Below are positions 1-7,740 of a stretch of 20,324 bases of DNA, piece by piece. The notes under the pieces were generated by a model. That model worked only from the letters and a program-made list of their open reading frames with translations. It searched no databases and had not been told where the DNA came from. The DNA is taken from assembly GCA_902797275.1 (NCBI GenBank), contig CADBSI010000060.1, positions 1 through 20,324 on the forward strand, read 5' to 3'. How positions within the stretch are numbered: position 1 is the first letter of the stretch; every line of letters begins with the position of its first letter. A program made the position numbers and the translations under genes. The DNA is from an uncultured Erysipelotrichaceae bacterium (GTDB taxonomy: Bacteria > Bacillota_I > Bacilli_A > RF39 > UBA660).

Positions 1-2
1 CA

Positions 3-1148
3 ACAAATAAAGATATTTGGTATGAAGTAGTATTATCTAAAGGAGATAATATAGATGGTAAAACTAGAATAAAAGATAATTTATTAAGATTTAGATTAAC
101 TGAAACAAAAGATAATAAAGAAACTATAGTAGTTGATAATAAAAGTTATAGTGATCTAACTAGTAAAAGAATATGGGTAGATACAATTAATAAAAATACT
201 ATAAATGAAGTAGTACATACTTATAGATTATATATATGGATTTCTAATGATACAGTTATAGGTAATGTTAATCAAGATTATACTATGGAAGAGTGGAAGA
301 ATATATTTGCATCTATTAAAGTAGGAGTATCTGGTGATTTTAATGAAAAATATATTATTCTTGAAACAAGTTGCTTTACAACTGATGAAAACGAAACAGG
401 ATTAACTATAACTGATTATGATGAAACTTGTGGTAAAAAAATAATAATTCCTCAAACAATCAATAATAAAAATGTTACAAAAATAGGAGAAGGAGCATTT
501 AGGCATAAAAATTTAATGAATTTAGTTATTCCTGATAGTGTAACTACAATAGAAAGTAATTCTTTTGCTAATAATCAATTAACAAATATAGAAATACCAT
601 CGAGTGTAACGACAATAGGTGCTTACTCATTTACTAATAATAATATTCAAGATTTAATAGTCCCTGATACCGTTACAAAGTTACATTGCAAATCGTTTGA
701 TGATGGGGTAGTGAATAATCGGGATATGACTTGTCAAGAAACTAATGCATCTTGTTTTACAACGTATACTAATAATGATGATACAATCAGTATAACTGAT
801 TATGATAATACTTGTGATAAAGATGTAATTATACCAAAAACAATTAATAATAAAAATGTGACAACAATAGATAGTGGAGCATTTGTTAGTAATCAATTAA
901 CAAGTGTAATAATACCAGATACTATAACGGATATTAATAAATATGCTTTTCAAAATAATAAATTGGCAATTATTAAATTTCCTACTCCATCACTTCTTAA
1001 AAGTATAGCTTATTATTCATTTGCTGAAAATAATATTATTTCAGTTATTATTCCTGATAGTGTAACTTTCCTTCATTGTAGTGCTTTCGATTATCAAGTT
1101 ATAATCACTAAACCAGATAATTTAGTATGTAAAGCACCACTAGAGTAA
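3..1148 (+). CDS. Surface protein with BspA-like leucine-rich repeats (5' end outside window)
   Basis: The frame is open from the first complete codon in the window (base 3) to TAA at 1146-1148, so the ATG at 285 is internal and the true start lies upstream. The first ~95 codons are Thr/Asn/Asp-rich and contain a Y-R-L-Y-I-W-I stretch followed by a W-x-N-I-F-A-S-I-K-V segment, a pattern I associate with extracellular proteins of uncultured Bacilli (recollection, weak). From about 370 the protein carries LRR_5/BspA-type repeats: recurring I-P-x-x-V-T-x-I-x-x-x-x-F-x-x-N-x-L units. BspA-like repeats usually mediate adhesion or surface binding. The LRR part is two copies of a ~127-residue module, each with four cysteines, which suits an exported protein with disulfides. 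There is no transmembrane segment or sorting signal at the C-terminus, so anchoring would have to be N-terminal. The LRR call is firm; the role is not. Confidence 0.85.
   Translation, partial: TNKDIWYEVVLSKGDNIDGKTRIKDNLLRFRLTETKDNKETIVVDNKSYSDLTSKRIWVDTINKNTINEVVHTYRLYIWISNDTVIGNVNQDYTMEEWKNIFASIKVGVSGDFNEKYIILETSCFTTDENETGLTITDYDETCGKKIIIPQTINNKNVTKIGEGAFRHKNLMNLVIPDSVTTIESNSFANNQLTNIEIPSSVTTIGAYSFTNNNIQDLIVPDTVTKLHCKSFDDGVVNNRDMTCQETNASCFTTYTNNDDTISITDYDNTCDKDVIIPKTINNKNVTTIDSGAFVSNQLTSVIIPDTITDINKYAFQNNKLAIIKFPTPSLLKSIAYYSFAENNIISVIIPDSVTFLHCSAFDYQVIITKPDNLVCKAPLE
372..1130 (+). repeat. Tandem duplication of a four-cysteine LRR module
   Basis: Cysteine codons fall at 372, 429, 687 and 732 in copy one and at 753, 813, 1077 and 1128 in copy two, so the intra-module spacings are almost the same (57/60, 258/264 and 45/51 bases). 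The copies share S-C-F-T-T, I-T-D-Y-D-x-T-C and I-I-P-x-T-I-N-N-K-N-V-T. At DNA level, 456-480 and 840-864 differ at only two of 25 bases, which suggests a fairly recent duplication or recombination between copies. Confidence 0.8.
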
Positions 1149-1178
1149 AAACATATCAATATTTTTTTCAAAAACTAT

Positions 1179-1206
1179 TTGCAATTTTAAATAAATATGT
1201 TATTAT
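1179..1206 (+). promoter_or_regulatory. Probable sigma-A promoter of the tyrS T-box leader
   Basis: The -35 candidate TTGCAA (1179-1184) lies 16 bases before TATTAT (1201-1206). A consensus TATAAT at 1206-1211 is also present but 21 bases from that -35. Either would start transcription just ahead of stem I of the T-box. Confidence 0.5.
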
Positions 1207-1227
1207 ATAATCATATTTAACAAAGAA

Positions 1228-1407
1228 ATTTAGTTTTAAGTATTAAATTTGGTTTAGAGAGTTAGTGGGTGGTGGAAACTAATCGGTTTAATATGGAAGT
1301 TACCTAAGTTGAGTTAAATCGCTAAACGCGTTATCGTAATAAGTGTAATTCATTACAAAATAAGGTGGTACCACGGTTATTTCGTCCTTAGTTTGTAATG
1401 TTTTTTT
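1228..1407 (+). promoter_or_regulatory. T-box leader (tRNA-Tyr-sensing riboswitch) of tyrS
   Basis: The T-box core AAGGTGGTACCACG is at 1362-1375. Its TGGT can pair with an ACCA tRNA end, which fits the discriminator A of tRNA-Tyr. A stem I base can be drawn between 1228-1236 and 1311-1319 (with G-U pairs), an upper helix between ATTAAA (1242-1247) and TTTAAT (1287-1292), and a terminal hairpin around 1262-1284. The 3' side of the resulting specifier loop contains TAC (1301-1303), a tyrosine codon, as expected upstream of tyrS. In this family uncharged tRNA stabilises the antiterminator and lets tyrS be transcribed. The specifier assignment is inferred from hand pairing. Confidence 0.9.
1351..1407 (+). 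terminator. T-box intrinsic terminator
   Basis: 1351-1365 pairs with 1386-1400 (14 of 15 positions) and is followed by seven T (1401-1407). The 5' arm includes the start of the T-box sequence, so terminator and antiterminator are mutually exclusive. Confidence 0.88.
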
Positions 1408-1419
1408 ATAGGAGGAAAA

Positions 1420-2646
1420 ATGACTTTATTTGAAGAATTAAAATGGAGAGGACTTATTAAAGATATTACTAGTCCTGAACTTGAAGAGAAACTTAATAAG
1501 GGAGGTTTAACATTTTATATTGGAACTGATCCAACTGCTGATAGTATGCATATTGGTCATTTATCTAGTTTTTTAATTACTAAACGACTTAAAGATGCTG
1601 GTCATAATCCTATTTTATTAGTAGGAGGAGGAACTGGTTTAATAGGTGATCCAAAGGCAACTTGTGAAAGAGATAGAACTCCAAGAGAAGTAATTGAAAA
1701 AAATTATTTAGGCTTAAGAAAACAAGTTGAAGATATTTTTGGCTTTAAAGTAGTTAATAATCTTGATTGGTATAAAGATATTAATATGATTGATTTTTTA
1801 AGAGATTATGGTAAATATTTTACAGTTAACTACATGCTAGATAAAGATACTATTAAAAGAAGACTTGAAAGTGGAATTTCTTTTACTGAATTTTCTTATA
1901 TGATTTTACAAGCTCTTGATTTTAAATATTTACATGAAAATTATGGTGTTGATTTACAAGTAGCAGGATCTGATCAATGGGGAAATATTACAGCTGGTGT
2001 TGATTTAATTAAAAAAGCAACTGGTGATACTGTTTATGCTTTTACTATGCCTCTTGTAACTGACAGTAGAGGAGTTAAATTTGGTAAAAGTGAAGGAAAT
2101 GCTTTATGGCTTGATAAAAATAAAACTTCATCATATGAACTATATCAATTTTTAGTAAATGTTGAAGATAGTATGGTAATTGATTATTTAAAAATTTATA
2201 CTTTTTTAACCAAAGAAGAAATTGAAAAATACGAAGAAGTTAACAAAAATGAACCTCATTTAAGACTTGCTCATAAAAAACTAGCCGAAGAAATTATTAC
2301 TTTTTTACATGGTCATGATGAATATTTAAAAGCAGTTCATATAAGTGATGCTTTATTTAAAGGAAACATTAAAGAATTATCTCATGATGAACTTTTAGAT
2401 GCATCTAAATCAATGGATAGTTATGAAATAGATACAGATACTAACTTAGTAGATTTATTAGTAGATGCCAAAATATCATCTAGTAAAAGAGAAGCCAGAG
2501 AGTTTATAACTAATAATTCAATTTCTATTAATGGGGATAAAGTAAATGATTTAGATTTTGTTATAAAACGTGAAAATGCTATTGATAATAAATTTACTAT
2601 TATTAGAAAAGGTAAAAAGAAATATTATGTTATTTTGCATAAGTAA
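1420..2646 (+). CDS. tyrS: Tyrosyl-tRNA synthetase
   Basis: The enzyme charges tRNA-Tyr with tyrosine in the cytoplasm. This is a class I synthetase of TyrRS type: the HIGH motif reads H-I-G-H at residues 44-47 after Y-I-G-T-D-P-T-A, and the KMSKS loop is the TyrRS version K-F-G-K-S at 220-224. The tRNA/tyrosine recognition stretch with A-G-S-D-Q-W-G-N-I-T lies between them. A C-terminal S4-type RNA-binding domain (about 340-405) includes S-S-S-K-R-E-A-R-E-F-I. At 408 residues it has normal length. A strong GGAGG (1411-1415) sits five bases before the ATG. Expression is controlled by the T-box directly upstream. No obvious terminator follows, so the next gene (gap about 45 bases) may be partly co-transcribed. 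Confidence 0.97.
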   Translation: MTLFEELKWRGLIKDITSPELEEKLNKGGLTFYIGTDPTADSMHIGHLSSFLITKRLKDAGHNPILLVGGGTGLIGDPKATCERDRTPREVIEKNYLGLRKQVEDIFGFKVVNNLDWYKDINMIDFLRDYGKYFTVNYMLDKDTIKRRLESGISFTEFSYMILQALDFKYLHENYGVDLQVAGSDQWGNITAGVDLIKKATGDTVYAFTMPLVTDSRGVKFGKSEGNALWLDKNKTSSYELYQFLVNVEDSMVIDYLKIYTFLTKEEIEKYEEVNKNEPHLRLAHKKLAEEIITFLHGHDEYLKAVHISDALFKGNIKELSHDELLDASKSMDSYEIDTDTNLVDLLVDAKISSSKREAREFITNNSISINGDKVNDLDFVIKRENAIDNKFTIIRKGKKKYYVILHK

Positions 2647-2691
2647 TTGTTAAATTATTAAAAATGTGTTATTCTTATTAAGGTGAGTAAA

Positions 2692-4125
2692 GTGAATAAA
2701 AAAGATAATAAGAAAATTAAAAATAAAAAAGAAAAAGTAGAAAAGATTAAAAAAGATAAAAAAAATAAAAAAGAAATAGATAGTATATCTTTTAAAAGAA
2801 AAGCCAAATTAATAGGTTTATTATGTTTAACTATTGTAAGTATTGAACTTATTGTTATGTTAATTATGCATATTGTAAGAGAAGATAAATTAACTTATAT
2901 AGATGCATATTATAATATTTCAAGTGTTGATAATTCTTATTATATTGTAGCAGGTTCTAGTAATTTTAAACATAGTCGTTATAATGAAATGAAAACTTAT
3001 GAGTATAAAAATGATAAAGCAACTCAAACTATTTATGCTGAAAAGGCTAAATTAGTAAAACTTGATAAAGAATTAAATGTTGTTTTTGAGAAAACTTTTG
3101 ATAGTGATTATGACTCATGTTTTTATGATGTTAGTAAAGTAAGTGATGGTTTTATTGCTGTTGGAAGTTATGTTTATGAAGAAAAACAACTTAGTTTGAA
3201 TACAAGAGATGGTTTAATTGCTAAATATGATTTAGATGGTAATTTCTTATGGAGTAAAAATTATCAAGTTTTAGGTGATACAGAGTTTAAGAAAATTTTA
3301 GTAGTTGATGATGGTTTTATTGCTATTGGTCAAAGTATTTATGAAAATATGGAAATAGGTAATCATCAAAATGGAGGAGGAATTATTGTTAAATATGATT
3401 TTGATGGTAATTTCGTTTGGACTAATAATTTTGGGGGTAACAAATCAGGTATTTTTGAAAGTATAGTAGCAGTGGAAGATGGTTATATTGTTGGTGGTAA
3501 AGATGCTAGTAATTACGGAATGCTTGTTAAATTTGATAAAGTTGGAAATCGTATTTGGGTTAAAAATTATGCTAACACAGATACTATTGGTTTTTCTGAT
3601 ATTCTAGTAAAAGATGATAAATTATATATAGCTTCAAGTTATAATTCTTCAACTGAAAAGGATAAAGATGATAAAACAATTTTTAAATATGATGCTTGTA
3701 TCTTTGTCTATGATTTAAATGGAGAATTAATTAATCAAATAACTTTAGCTGGTTCAAGTGATGATAGATTTAATTCTTTAGTATTACTTGAAGATAGAAT
3801 AGTTGCTGTTGGTTATACCAAATCAAATGATATTAAATTAGATGGCTTAAAATATAAAAAAGATATGACTGAGGCTTTTATAATTGAATATGATTATGAT
3901 GGTAAAATCTTAAAAAGTAAAGTATATGGAGGATCTAAAAATGATGTTTTAAATGATATTATTTTAGCAATTCCTGATACAGCTAATGAAATAAATAAAA
4001 CAAATGATTATATTACAGTTGGTTATTCTAATAGTCGTCATGGTTTATTTAAAGGAAATGGTAAAGATTATTATAGTAAAGTTTTAAGATATAGTAGTGA
4101 TTTAGATTTATTAATTGAAAAATAA
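2692..4125 (+). CDS. Membrane-anchored protein, predicted seven-bladed beta-propeller
   Basis: The first ~35 residues are extremely lysine-rich and presumably cytoplasmic. One transmembrane helix follows at about residues 37-60, leaving the rest outside the cell. The ectodomain contains seven recognisable copies of a blade motif of the form I-V-K-Y-D-x-D-G-N-x-x-W, each with a following G-F-I-A-V-G or G-Y-I-V-G-G strand, spaced about 50-60 residues. This suggests a seven-bladed propeller. No catalytic residues are evident; such domains often bind ligands or cell-wall components. I chose GTG 2692 because AAGGTGA (2680-2686) is correctly spaced for it. A GTG at 2683 would add three residues but sits on top of that site. 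It ends in a perfect hairpin terminator. The specific function is unknown. Confidence 0.75.
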   Translation: MNKKDNKKIKNKKEKVEKIKKDKKNKKEIDSISFKRKAKLIGLLCLTIVSIELIVMLIMHIVREDKLTYIDAYYNISSVDNSYYIVAGSSNFKHSRYNEMKTYEYKNDKATQTIYAEKAKLVKLDKELNVVFEKTFDSDYDSCFYDVSKVSDGFIAVGSYVYEEKQLSLNTRDGLIAKYDLDGNFLWSKNYQVLGDTEFKKILVVDDGFIAIGQSIYENMEIGNHQNGGGIIVKYDFDGNFVWTNNFGGNKSGIFESIVAVEDGYIVGGKDASNYGMLVKFDKVGNRIWVKNYANTDTIGFSDILVKDDKLYIASSYNSSTEKDKDDKTIFKYDACIFVYDLNGELINQITLAGSSDDRFNSLVLLEDRIVAVGYTKSNDIKLDGLKYKKDMTEAFIIEYDYDGKILKSKVYGGSKNDVLNDIILAIPDTANEINKTNDYITVGYSNSRHGLFKGNGKDYYSKVLRYSSDLDLLIEK

Positions 4126-4150
4126 AAAACAGTTCGTTAGAACTGTTTTT
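4125..4150. terminator. Bidirectional intrinsic terminator between convergent genes
   Basis: AAAAACAGTTC (4125-4135) and GAACTGTTTTT (4140-4150) are perfectly complementary around the four-base loop GTTA. It has A and T runs on both sides, so it can stop transcription in both directions. The rightward gene's stop ends at 4125, and the stop codon of the leftward gene (TAA, reverse of 4137-4139) lies in the loop. Confidence 0.9.
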
Positions 4151-4529
4151 GCTTAGGTTTAATTCTTTCACTTCTATATTCAGCAAATTCTAAACCACGT
4201 TCATGAAAACTAATAACTAATTTACTAACACAATAGTTTTGCCAACCAGTTAATAAAGTATTATTAAATATACAAGTATGTCTTTGAACATCAATTATAT
4301 CATAAGCATCTTTAATATTATCATTATTATTTAAACTTTTCATGACAGCAATAAAAGCTAAATAAATAGTTAATTGGTAATTAATATCATTATTATTATT
4401 TTTTAAATTTTTAATAAATGTTTTATACCAATTAATTTTTAAATCTTTAGGAACTACTTCAATACCATCTTGTAAAATATTATTAATATCAGTATCTAAA
4501 TTATTATTATATAAAGCTTCTGTATTCAA
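4137..4529 (-). CDS. Hypothetical protein, 130 residues
   Basis: I do not recognise this protein. It is mostly helical by composition, Asn-rich at the N-terminus, with two cysteines near the C-terminus (R-H-T-C and Q-N-Y-C) and a basic tail. No signal peptide or transmembrane helix is evident, so it is probably cytoplasmic. The start is TTG at 4527-4529, supported by a strong GGGAGG (4537-4542) seven bases upstream; no ATG is better placed. It is a single-gene unit with its own promoter (4562-4590) and the shared terminator at 4125-4150. The good promoter and ribosome site make it a real gene despite the unknown function. Confidence 0.75.
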   Translation of the reverse strand: MNTEALYNNNLDTDINNILQDGIEVVPKDLKINWYKTFIKNLKNNNNDINYQLTIYLAFIAVMKSLNNNDNIKDAYDIIDVQRHTCIFNNTLLTGWQNYCVSKLVISFHERGLEFAEYRSERIKPKQKQF

Positions 4530-4561
4530 AATATTACCTCCCTTTTTAAGAAATTGGTCTT

Positions 4562-4590
4562 ATTATACCATATTAATTAGATATTAGCAA
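4562..4590 (-). promoter_or_regulatory. Promoter of the hypothetical gene 4137-4529
   Basis: On the minus strand TTGCTA (4590-4585) is followed after 17 bases by TATAAT (4567-4562), preceded by TGG, giving an extended -10. This is one of the best promoter matches in the window. Confidence 0.75.
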
Positions 4591-4622
4591 GAAATACTTA
4601 AAAAAATGCATATAATGAATTC

Positions 4623-4651
4623 TTGTTCATTTAATTAAAATGTGATATGAT
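4623..4651 (+). promoter_or_regulatory. Promoter of the S41 protease gene
   Basis: TTGTTC (4623-4628) and TATGAT (4646-4651) are separated by 17 bases, with TGA immediately before the -10. It is divergent from the promoter at 4562-4590, with 32 bases between the two -35 elements. Confidence 0.65.
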
Positions 4652-4674
4652 ATATTATATTGTAAAGGAGAAAT

Positions 4675-5919
4675 ATGAAAGATAAATTTAATAAATTAAA
4701 AGAAAATTTAAATTCAAAATTAAAAGAAACTTTAACTTTCATTAATAAAAAAAATAAATATAGTTTTATGGAAGTTGTTGCTTTAATGATTATTACTAGT
4801 ATTTTTGGAATGCTTTTAGGTGGCGTTTTAATGTATAAAAAAGGTTCTTTAAATACAGGTGTCAAAAAAGAATTAAATGAATTTTTTAATACTTATACTG
4901 AAGTATTAAATGAATATTATGAAGATATAGAAGGTCAAAAATTACTAGAAGCTGGAGTTAAAGGAATAATCAGTTATTTAGGAGATCCATATTCTGTTTA
5001 TATGGATAAAGATACAGCTACTGCTTTTAATGAAAAAGTAAATGGAGAATATGTTGGAATTGATACTGAGATAGTTCAATATCAAGATGGTAAAATTGAG
5101 TTTACCAAAGTAGGTGAGGATGGTCCTGCCTACCTTGCTGGTATTAGAGTAGGAGATGTTTTACTTAAAGTAGATGGAGTATCAATAACTGAAAAAACTT
5201 TAACAGAAGTATCAAGTCTGGTTAAAGGGGAAGAAAATACCAAAGTTAAATTAACTATTTTAAGAAATGATGAAGAAAAAACTTATGAAGTTAAAAGAAA
5301 AAAAGTTGATATTCAATCAGTTAAAGGAGAAGTAATCGATTACAATAATTCTAAAGTAGGACTTCTTACTATTAGTATCTTTGCATCTAATACAGCTACT
5401 CAATTTGAAAAAGAATTAAAAGCTCTTGAAAAAGAAGAAATAAATTCTTTAATAATAGATGTAAGAGGTAATTCTGGGGGTTATTTATCAACTGTTACAG
5501 ATATATTATCCCATTTTATTAAAAAAGGTGAGGTTTTATACGAATTAAAAACTAAAGATAAAATTGAAAAAATATATGATAAAACTGATGAAAAAAGAGA
5601 TTATAAAATAGCTGTTTTAGTAAATGGTGGATCAGCATCAGCTAGTGAAGTTCTAGCAACATCTTTAAGAGAAACTTATAAAGCTTATACAGTTGGAACT
5701 ATTACTTTTGGTAAAAGTAAAGTCCAAAAAACACAAGATTTAAGTAATGGAGCAACCATTAAATTCACTTTCCAAGAATGGCTTACTCCAAATGGTAACA
5801 ATCTAGGTGGTAAAGGTATGGAACCTGAATATGTTGTTGAATACAAAGCTAGTGATACTGAAAATGAATATGATAGCCAACTTAAAAAAGCTTTGGATTT
5901 ATTAACTAAGGATAATTAA
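4675..5919 (+). CDS. S41 family C-terminal processing peptidase (CtpA/CtpB type)
   Basis: This is a serine protease that cleaves extracytoplasmic substrates, in this family often cell-wall enzymes or signalling proteins. A basic N-terminus is followed by one transmembrane anchor (about residues 33-54), a PDZ domain (about 120-195, with G-P-A-Y-L-A-G-I-R-V-G-D) and the S41 core. Within the core are D-V-R-G-N-S-G-G and the active-site segment G-G-S-A-S-A-S-E. The predicted Ser-Lys-Gln catalytic set is S322, K347 and Q351. The 25-residue Ser-Lys and 4-residue Lys-Gln spacings match the CtpB arrangement (S309/K334/Q338). Length (414) is usual. AAAGGAG (4664-4670) precedes the ATG. The stop overlaps the next start as TAATG, so the two are probably translationally coupled. 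Confidence 0.93.
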   Translation: MKDKFNKLKENLNSKLKETLTFINKKNKYSFMEVVALMIITSIFGMLLGGVLMYKKGSLNTGVKKELNEFFNTYTEVLNEYYEDIEGQKLLEAGVKGIISYLGDPYSVYMDKDTATAFNEKVNGEYVGIDTEIVQYQDGKIEFTKVGEDGPAYLAGIRVGDVLLKVDGVSITEKTLTEVSSLVKGEENTKVKLTILRNDEEKTYEVKRKKVDIQSVKGEVIDYNNSKVGLLTISIFASNTATQFEKELKALEKEEINSLIIDVRGNSGGYLSTVTDILSHFIKKGEVLYELKTKDKIEKIYDKTDEKRDYKIAVLVNGGSASASEVLATSLRETYKAYTVGTITFGKSKVQKTQDLSNGATIKFTFQEWLTPNGNNLGGKGMEPEYVVEYKASDTENEYDSQLKKALDLLTKDN

Positions 5920-6848
5920 TGCCGTCTAGTATAACCCATGCTTATTTAGCTGAAGATGTTTTTAAAAGATTAGATAAAGATATTCAAACTAAAATAAATT
6001 TAGAAAACTTTAAAACTTATTCGGAAGGACCAGATATATTTTACTTTTATCACTTAATGATACCAATTACTAAAAAAAGTTCTAAAGTAAGAAAACTAGG
6101 AAGTATTATTCATCATAATAAAACCAATGAGTTCTTTATAAATTTAACTAAAAAAGTTAAAAAAAGTAAAAATATAAATGAATTTAATTACTTAGTTGGT
6201 TTATTTAATCATTATATAGCTGATACTACTATTCATCCTTATGTAGAATATAAAGCATCTCTTTTAACTAAAAAATATTTAACTAAAAAAGATAATCATT
6301 TTATAATAGAAGCTTATCTTGATAATTATTTAATTAATAAAAAACAAATTAATTATAAAAAGTATAAAGGTTATAAATTATTTTTAAATACTAAAGAAAA
6401 TAAAGATGTTATTAATTTATTAAATAGTAGTATTTTTGAAGTATTTGAATTAAAAGATATGGGTAATTATTATTATAAAGCTTTAGCTGAAATGAGAGTG
6501 TTTTTTAAAGTTTTACGTTATGATCCTTATAAAATTAAAAGATATATTTATAATATTTTAAATATAGTTTCTAAAAGATGTTTTCGTGATATTCGTTATT
6601 TATCATATAATTTTGATCTTAATAATGATAATTATTTAAATTTAAATCACGATACTTGGTATTATTTAAATGATAAAAGTATTACTAGTAATAAAAGTAT
6701 TTTAGATTTATATTCAGATATTGTAGTTAAAAGTAGTAATAAAATTAAAATATTATATGATTATATATTTAATGATAAAGAAATCGATTTAAATTTATTA
6801 TTTGAAAACTTATCTTATGGAACTGGTATTTCTTTAGATAAAAAATAA
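5919..6848 (+). CDS. Zinc-dependent phospholipase C-like protein
   Basis: The N-terminus (M-P-S-S-I-T-H) and the motifs G-P-D-I-F at 37-41, I-I-H-H at 63-66 and G-L-F-N-H-Y-I-A-D-T-T-I-H-P-Y at 94-108 are typical of the bacterial zinc-dependent phospholipase C fold (PF00882). Likely metal ligands are H7, D39, H65/H66, H98, D102 and H106. In this family the metals hydrolyse phosphodiesters, but many small Bacillota members like this one have no proven substrate. There is no signal peptide, so it may be cytoplasmic, unlike secreted clostridial toxins. The C-terminal half is lysine- and tyrosine-rich, helical and unrecognised. The ATG overlaps the stop of the S41 protease by one base, and AAGGA (5908-5912) lies inside that gene. 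Confidence 0.82.
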   Translation: MPSSITHAYLAEDVFKRLDKDIQTKINLENFKTYSEGPDIFYFYHLMIPITKKSSKVRKLGSIIHHNKTNEFFINLTKKVKKSKNINEFNYLVGLFNHYIADTTIHPYVEYKASLLTKKYLTKKDNHFIIEAYLDNYLINKKQINYKKYKGYKLFLNTKENKDVINLLNSSIFEVFELKDMGNYYYKALAEMRVFFKVLRYDPYKIKRYIYNILNIVSKRCFRDIRYLSYNFDLNNDNYLNLNHDTWYYLNDKSITSNKSILDLYSDIVVKSSNKIKILYDYIFNDKEIDLNLLFENLSYGTGISLDKK

Positions 6849-6898
6849 CTATACAAGATTAAACATATTTCATAAACTAATTTATGTATGGAGGAAGT

Positions 6899-7684
6899 AT
6901 GTTTAATTTTATTTTTGATTTAAATCCTGTTATTCAGGCTTTAATTGCGAGTTTAATTACTTGGTTAATTACATCAATCGGTTCAGCTATTGTTTTTTGT
7001 TTTAAAAAAATTCATAAGAATGTTTTAGATATTATGTTAGGGGTATCAGCTGGTATTATGATAGCTGCTTCGTTTTGGTCTTTGTTAAATCCAGCTATTG
7101 AAATGTCTAATAATTTAAAAATTAATATTGTTTATTCTGTTGCTTTTGGTTTTATTATGGGAGGATTATTTCTTTTTATAGGTGATAAAATCATGCAAAG
7201 ATTTGAAAAAGATAAGAAAAGTTTTAAAAGAACTTTTATGTTAATTTTTTCTATAACTCTTCATAATATTCCAGAAGGGTTAGCTATAGGAACAGCATTT
7301 GGTTCAATTTTATATGGTTTAAGTGGAGCTAATGTTTTATCAGCTTGGTCTTTAGCCATTGGAATTGGTATTCAAAATCTACCAGAAGGAATGGCAATAT
7401 CAGTTCCTCTTCGAAGAGAAGGGTATTCGAGATTTAAATCCTTTTTATATGGAATGTTAAGTGGAATAGTAGAACCTATTGCTGCTATAATAGGTGCAAT
7501 TTTAGTACTTAAAGTAAGAACTATTTTACCATTTTTCTTATCATTTGCAGCAGGAGCTATGATCTATGTTGTAATTCAAGAATTGATACCTGAAAGTCAA
7601 ACTAATAAAAATAAAGAAATGATATCTTTATTTACTTTACTAGGTTTTGTTATTATGATGCTTTTAGATGTTTTATTAGGATAA
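6899..7684 (+). CDS. ZIP family metal transporter
   Basis: This integral membrane protein has about eight predicted transmembrane helices and probably imports zinc or other divalent metals. The two metal-site helices carry the ZIP signatures H-N-I-P-E-G (residues 122-127) and N-L-P-E-G (160-164), followed by a third conserved stretch with G-I-V-E-P-I-A-A. The first signature keeps its histidine and the second has Asn in its place, as in several bacterial ZIPs. The cytoplasmic loop between helices 3 and 4 is short, basic and lacks a His-rich metal sensor. I chose ATG 6899 because GGAGGA (6890-6895) lies just before it; ATG 6884 has no ribosome site. It may be transcribed with the PLC-like gene (50-base gap), and it ends in a terminator. 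Confidence 0.9.
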   Translation: MFNFIFDLNPVIQALIASLITWLITSIGSAIVFCFKKIHKNVLDIMLGVSAGIMIAASFWSLLNPAIEMSNNLKINIVYSVAFGFIMGGLFLFIGDKIMQRFEKDKKSFKRTFMLIFSITLHNIPEGLAIGTAFGSILYGLSGANVLSAWSLAIGIGIQNLPEGMAISVPLRREGYSRFKSFLYGMLSGIVEPIAAIIGAILVLKVRTILPFFLSFAAGAMIYVVIQELIPESQTNKNKEMISLFTLLGFVIMMLLDVLLG

Positions 7685-7708
7685 AGAGTTGTAAATCAAT
7701 TCTTTTTT
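7684..7708 (+). terminator. Terminator of the ZIP transporter gene
   Basis: AAGAGTTG (7684-7691) pairs with CAATTCTT (7697-7704) with one G-T pair and a five-base loop, followed by T to 7708. It begins on the last base of the stop codon. Confidence 0.72.
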
Positions 7709-7714
7709 GTTTAT

Positions 7715-7740
7715 AAAAAAAACTGTAATTTCTTACAGTT
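7715..7740 (-). terminator. Terminator of the TM2 protein gene
   Basis: Perfect 8-base arms AACTGTAA (7721-7728) and TTACAGTT (7733-7740) surround a four-base loop, with a run of A on the plus strand before it (T tail when read leftward). The stop codon of the TM2 gene overlaps the stem. Confidence 0.85.

Noticed and set aside
681..896. Open frame on the minus strand in the LRR gene
   Set aside because: Antisense to the repeat region; its Ile/Tyr/Cys-rich product is what the reverse of Asn/Asp/Val-rich LRR codons gives.
4635..4865. Open frame on the minus strand over the S41 protease start
   Set aside because: Antisense to the anchor and promoter region of a well-supported gene, with no ribosome site.
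6871..6886. CATAAA-CTAA-TTTATG hairpin before the ZIP gene
   Set aside because: Weak six-base A/T stem with no T run; not convincing as a terminator or regulator.
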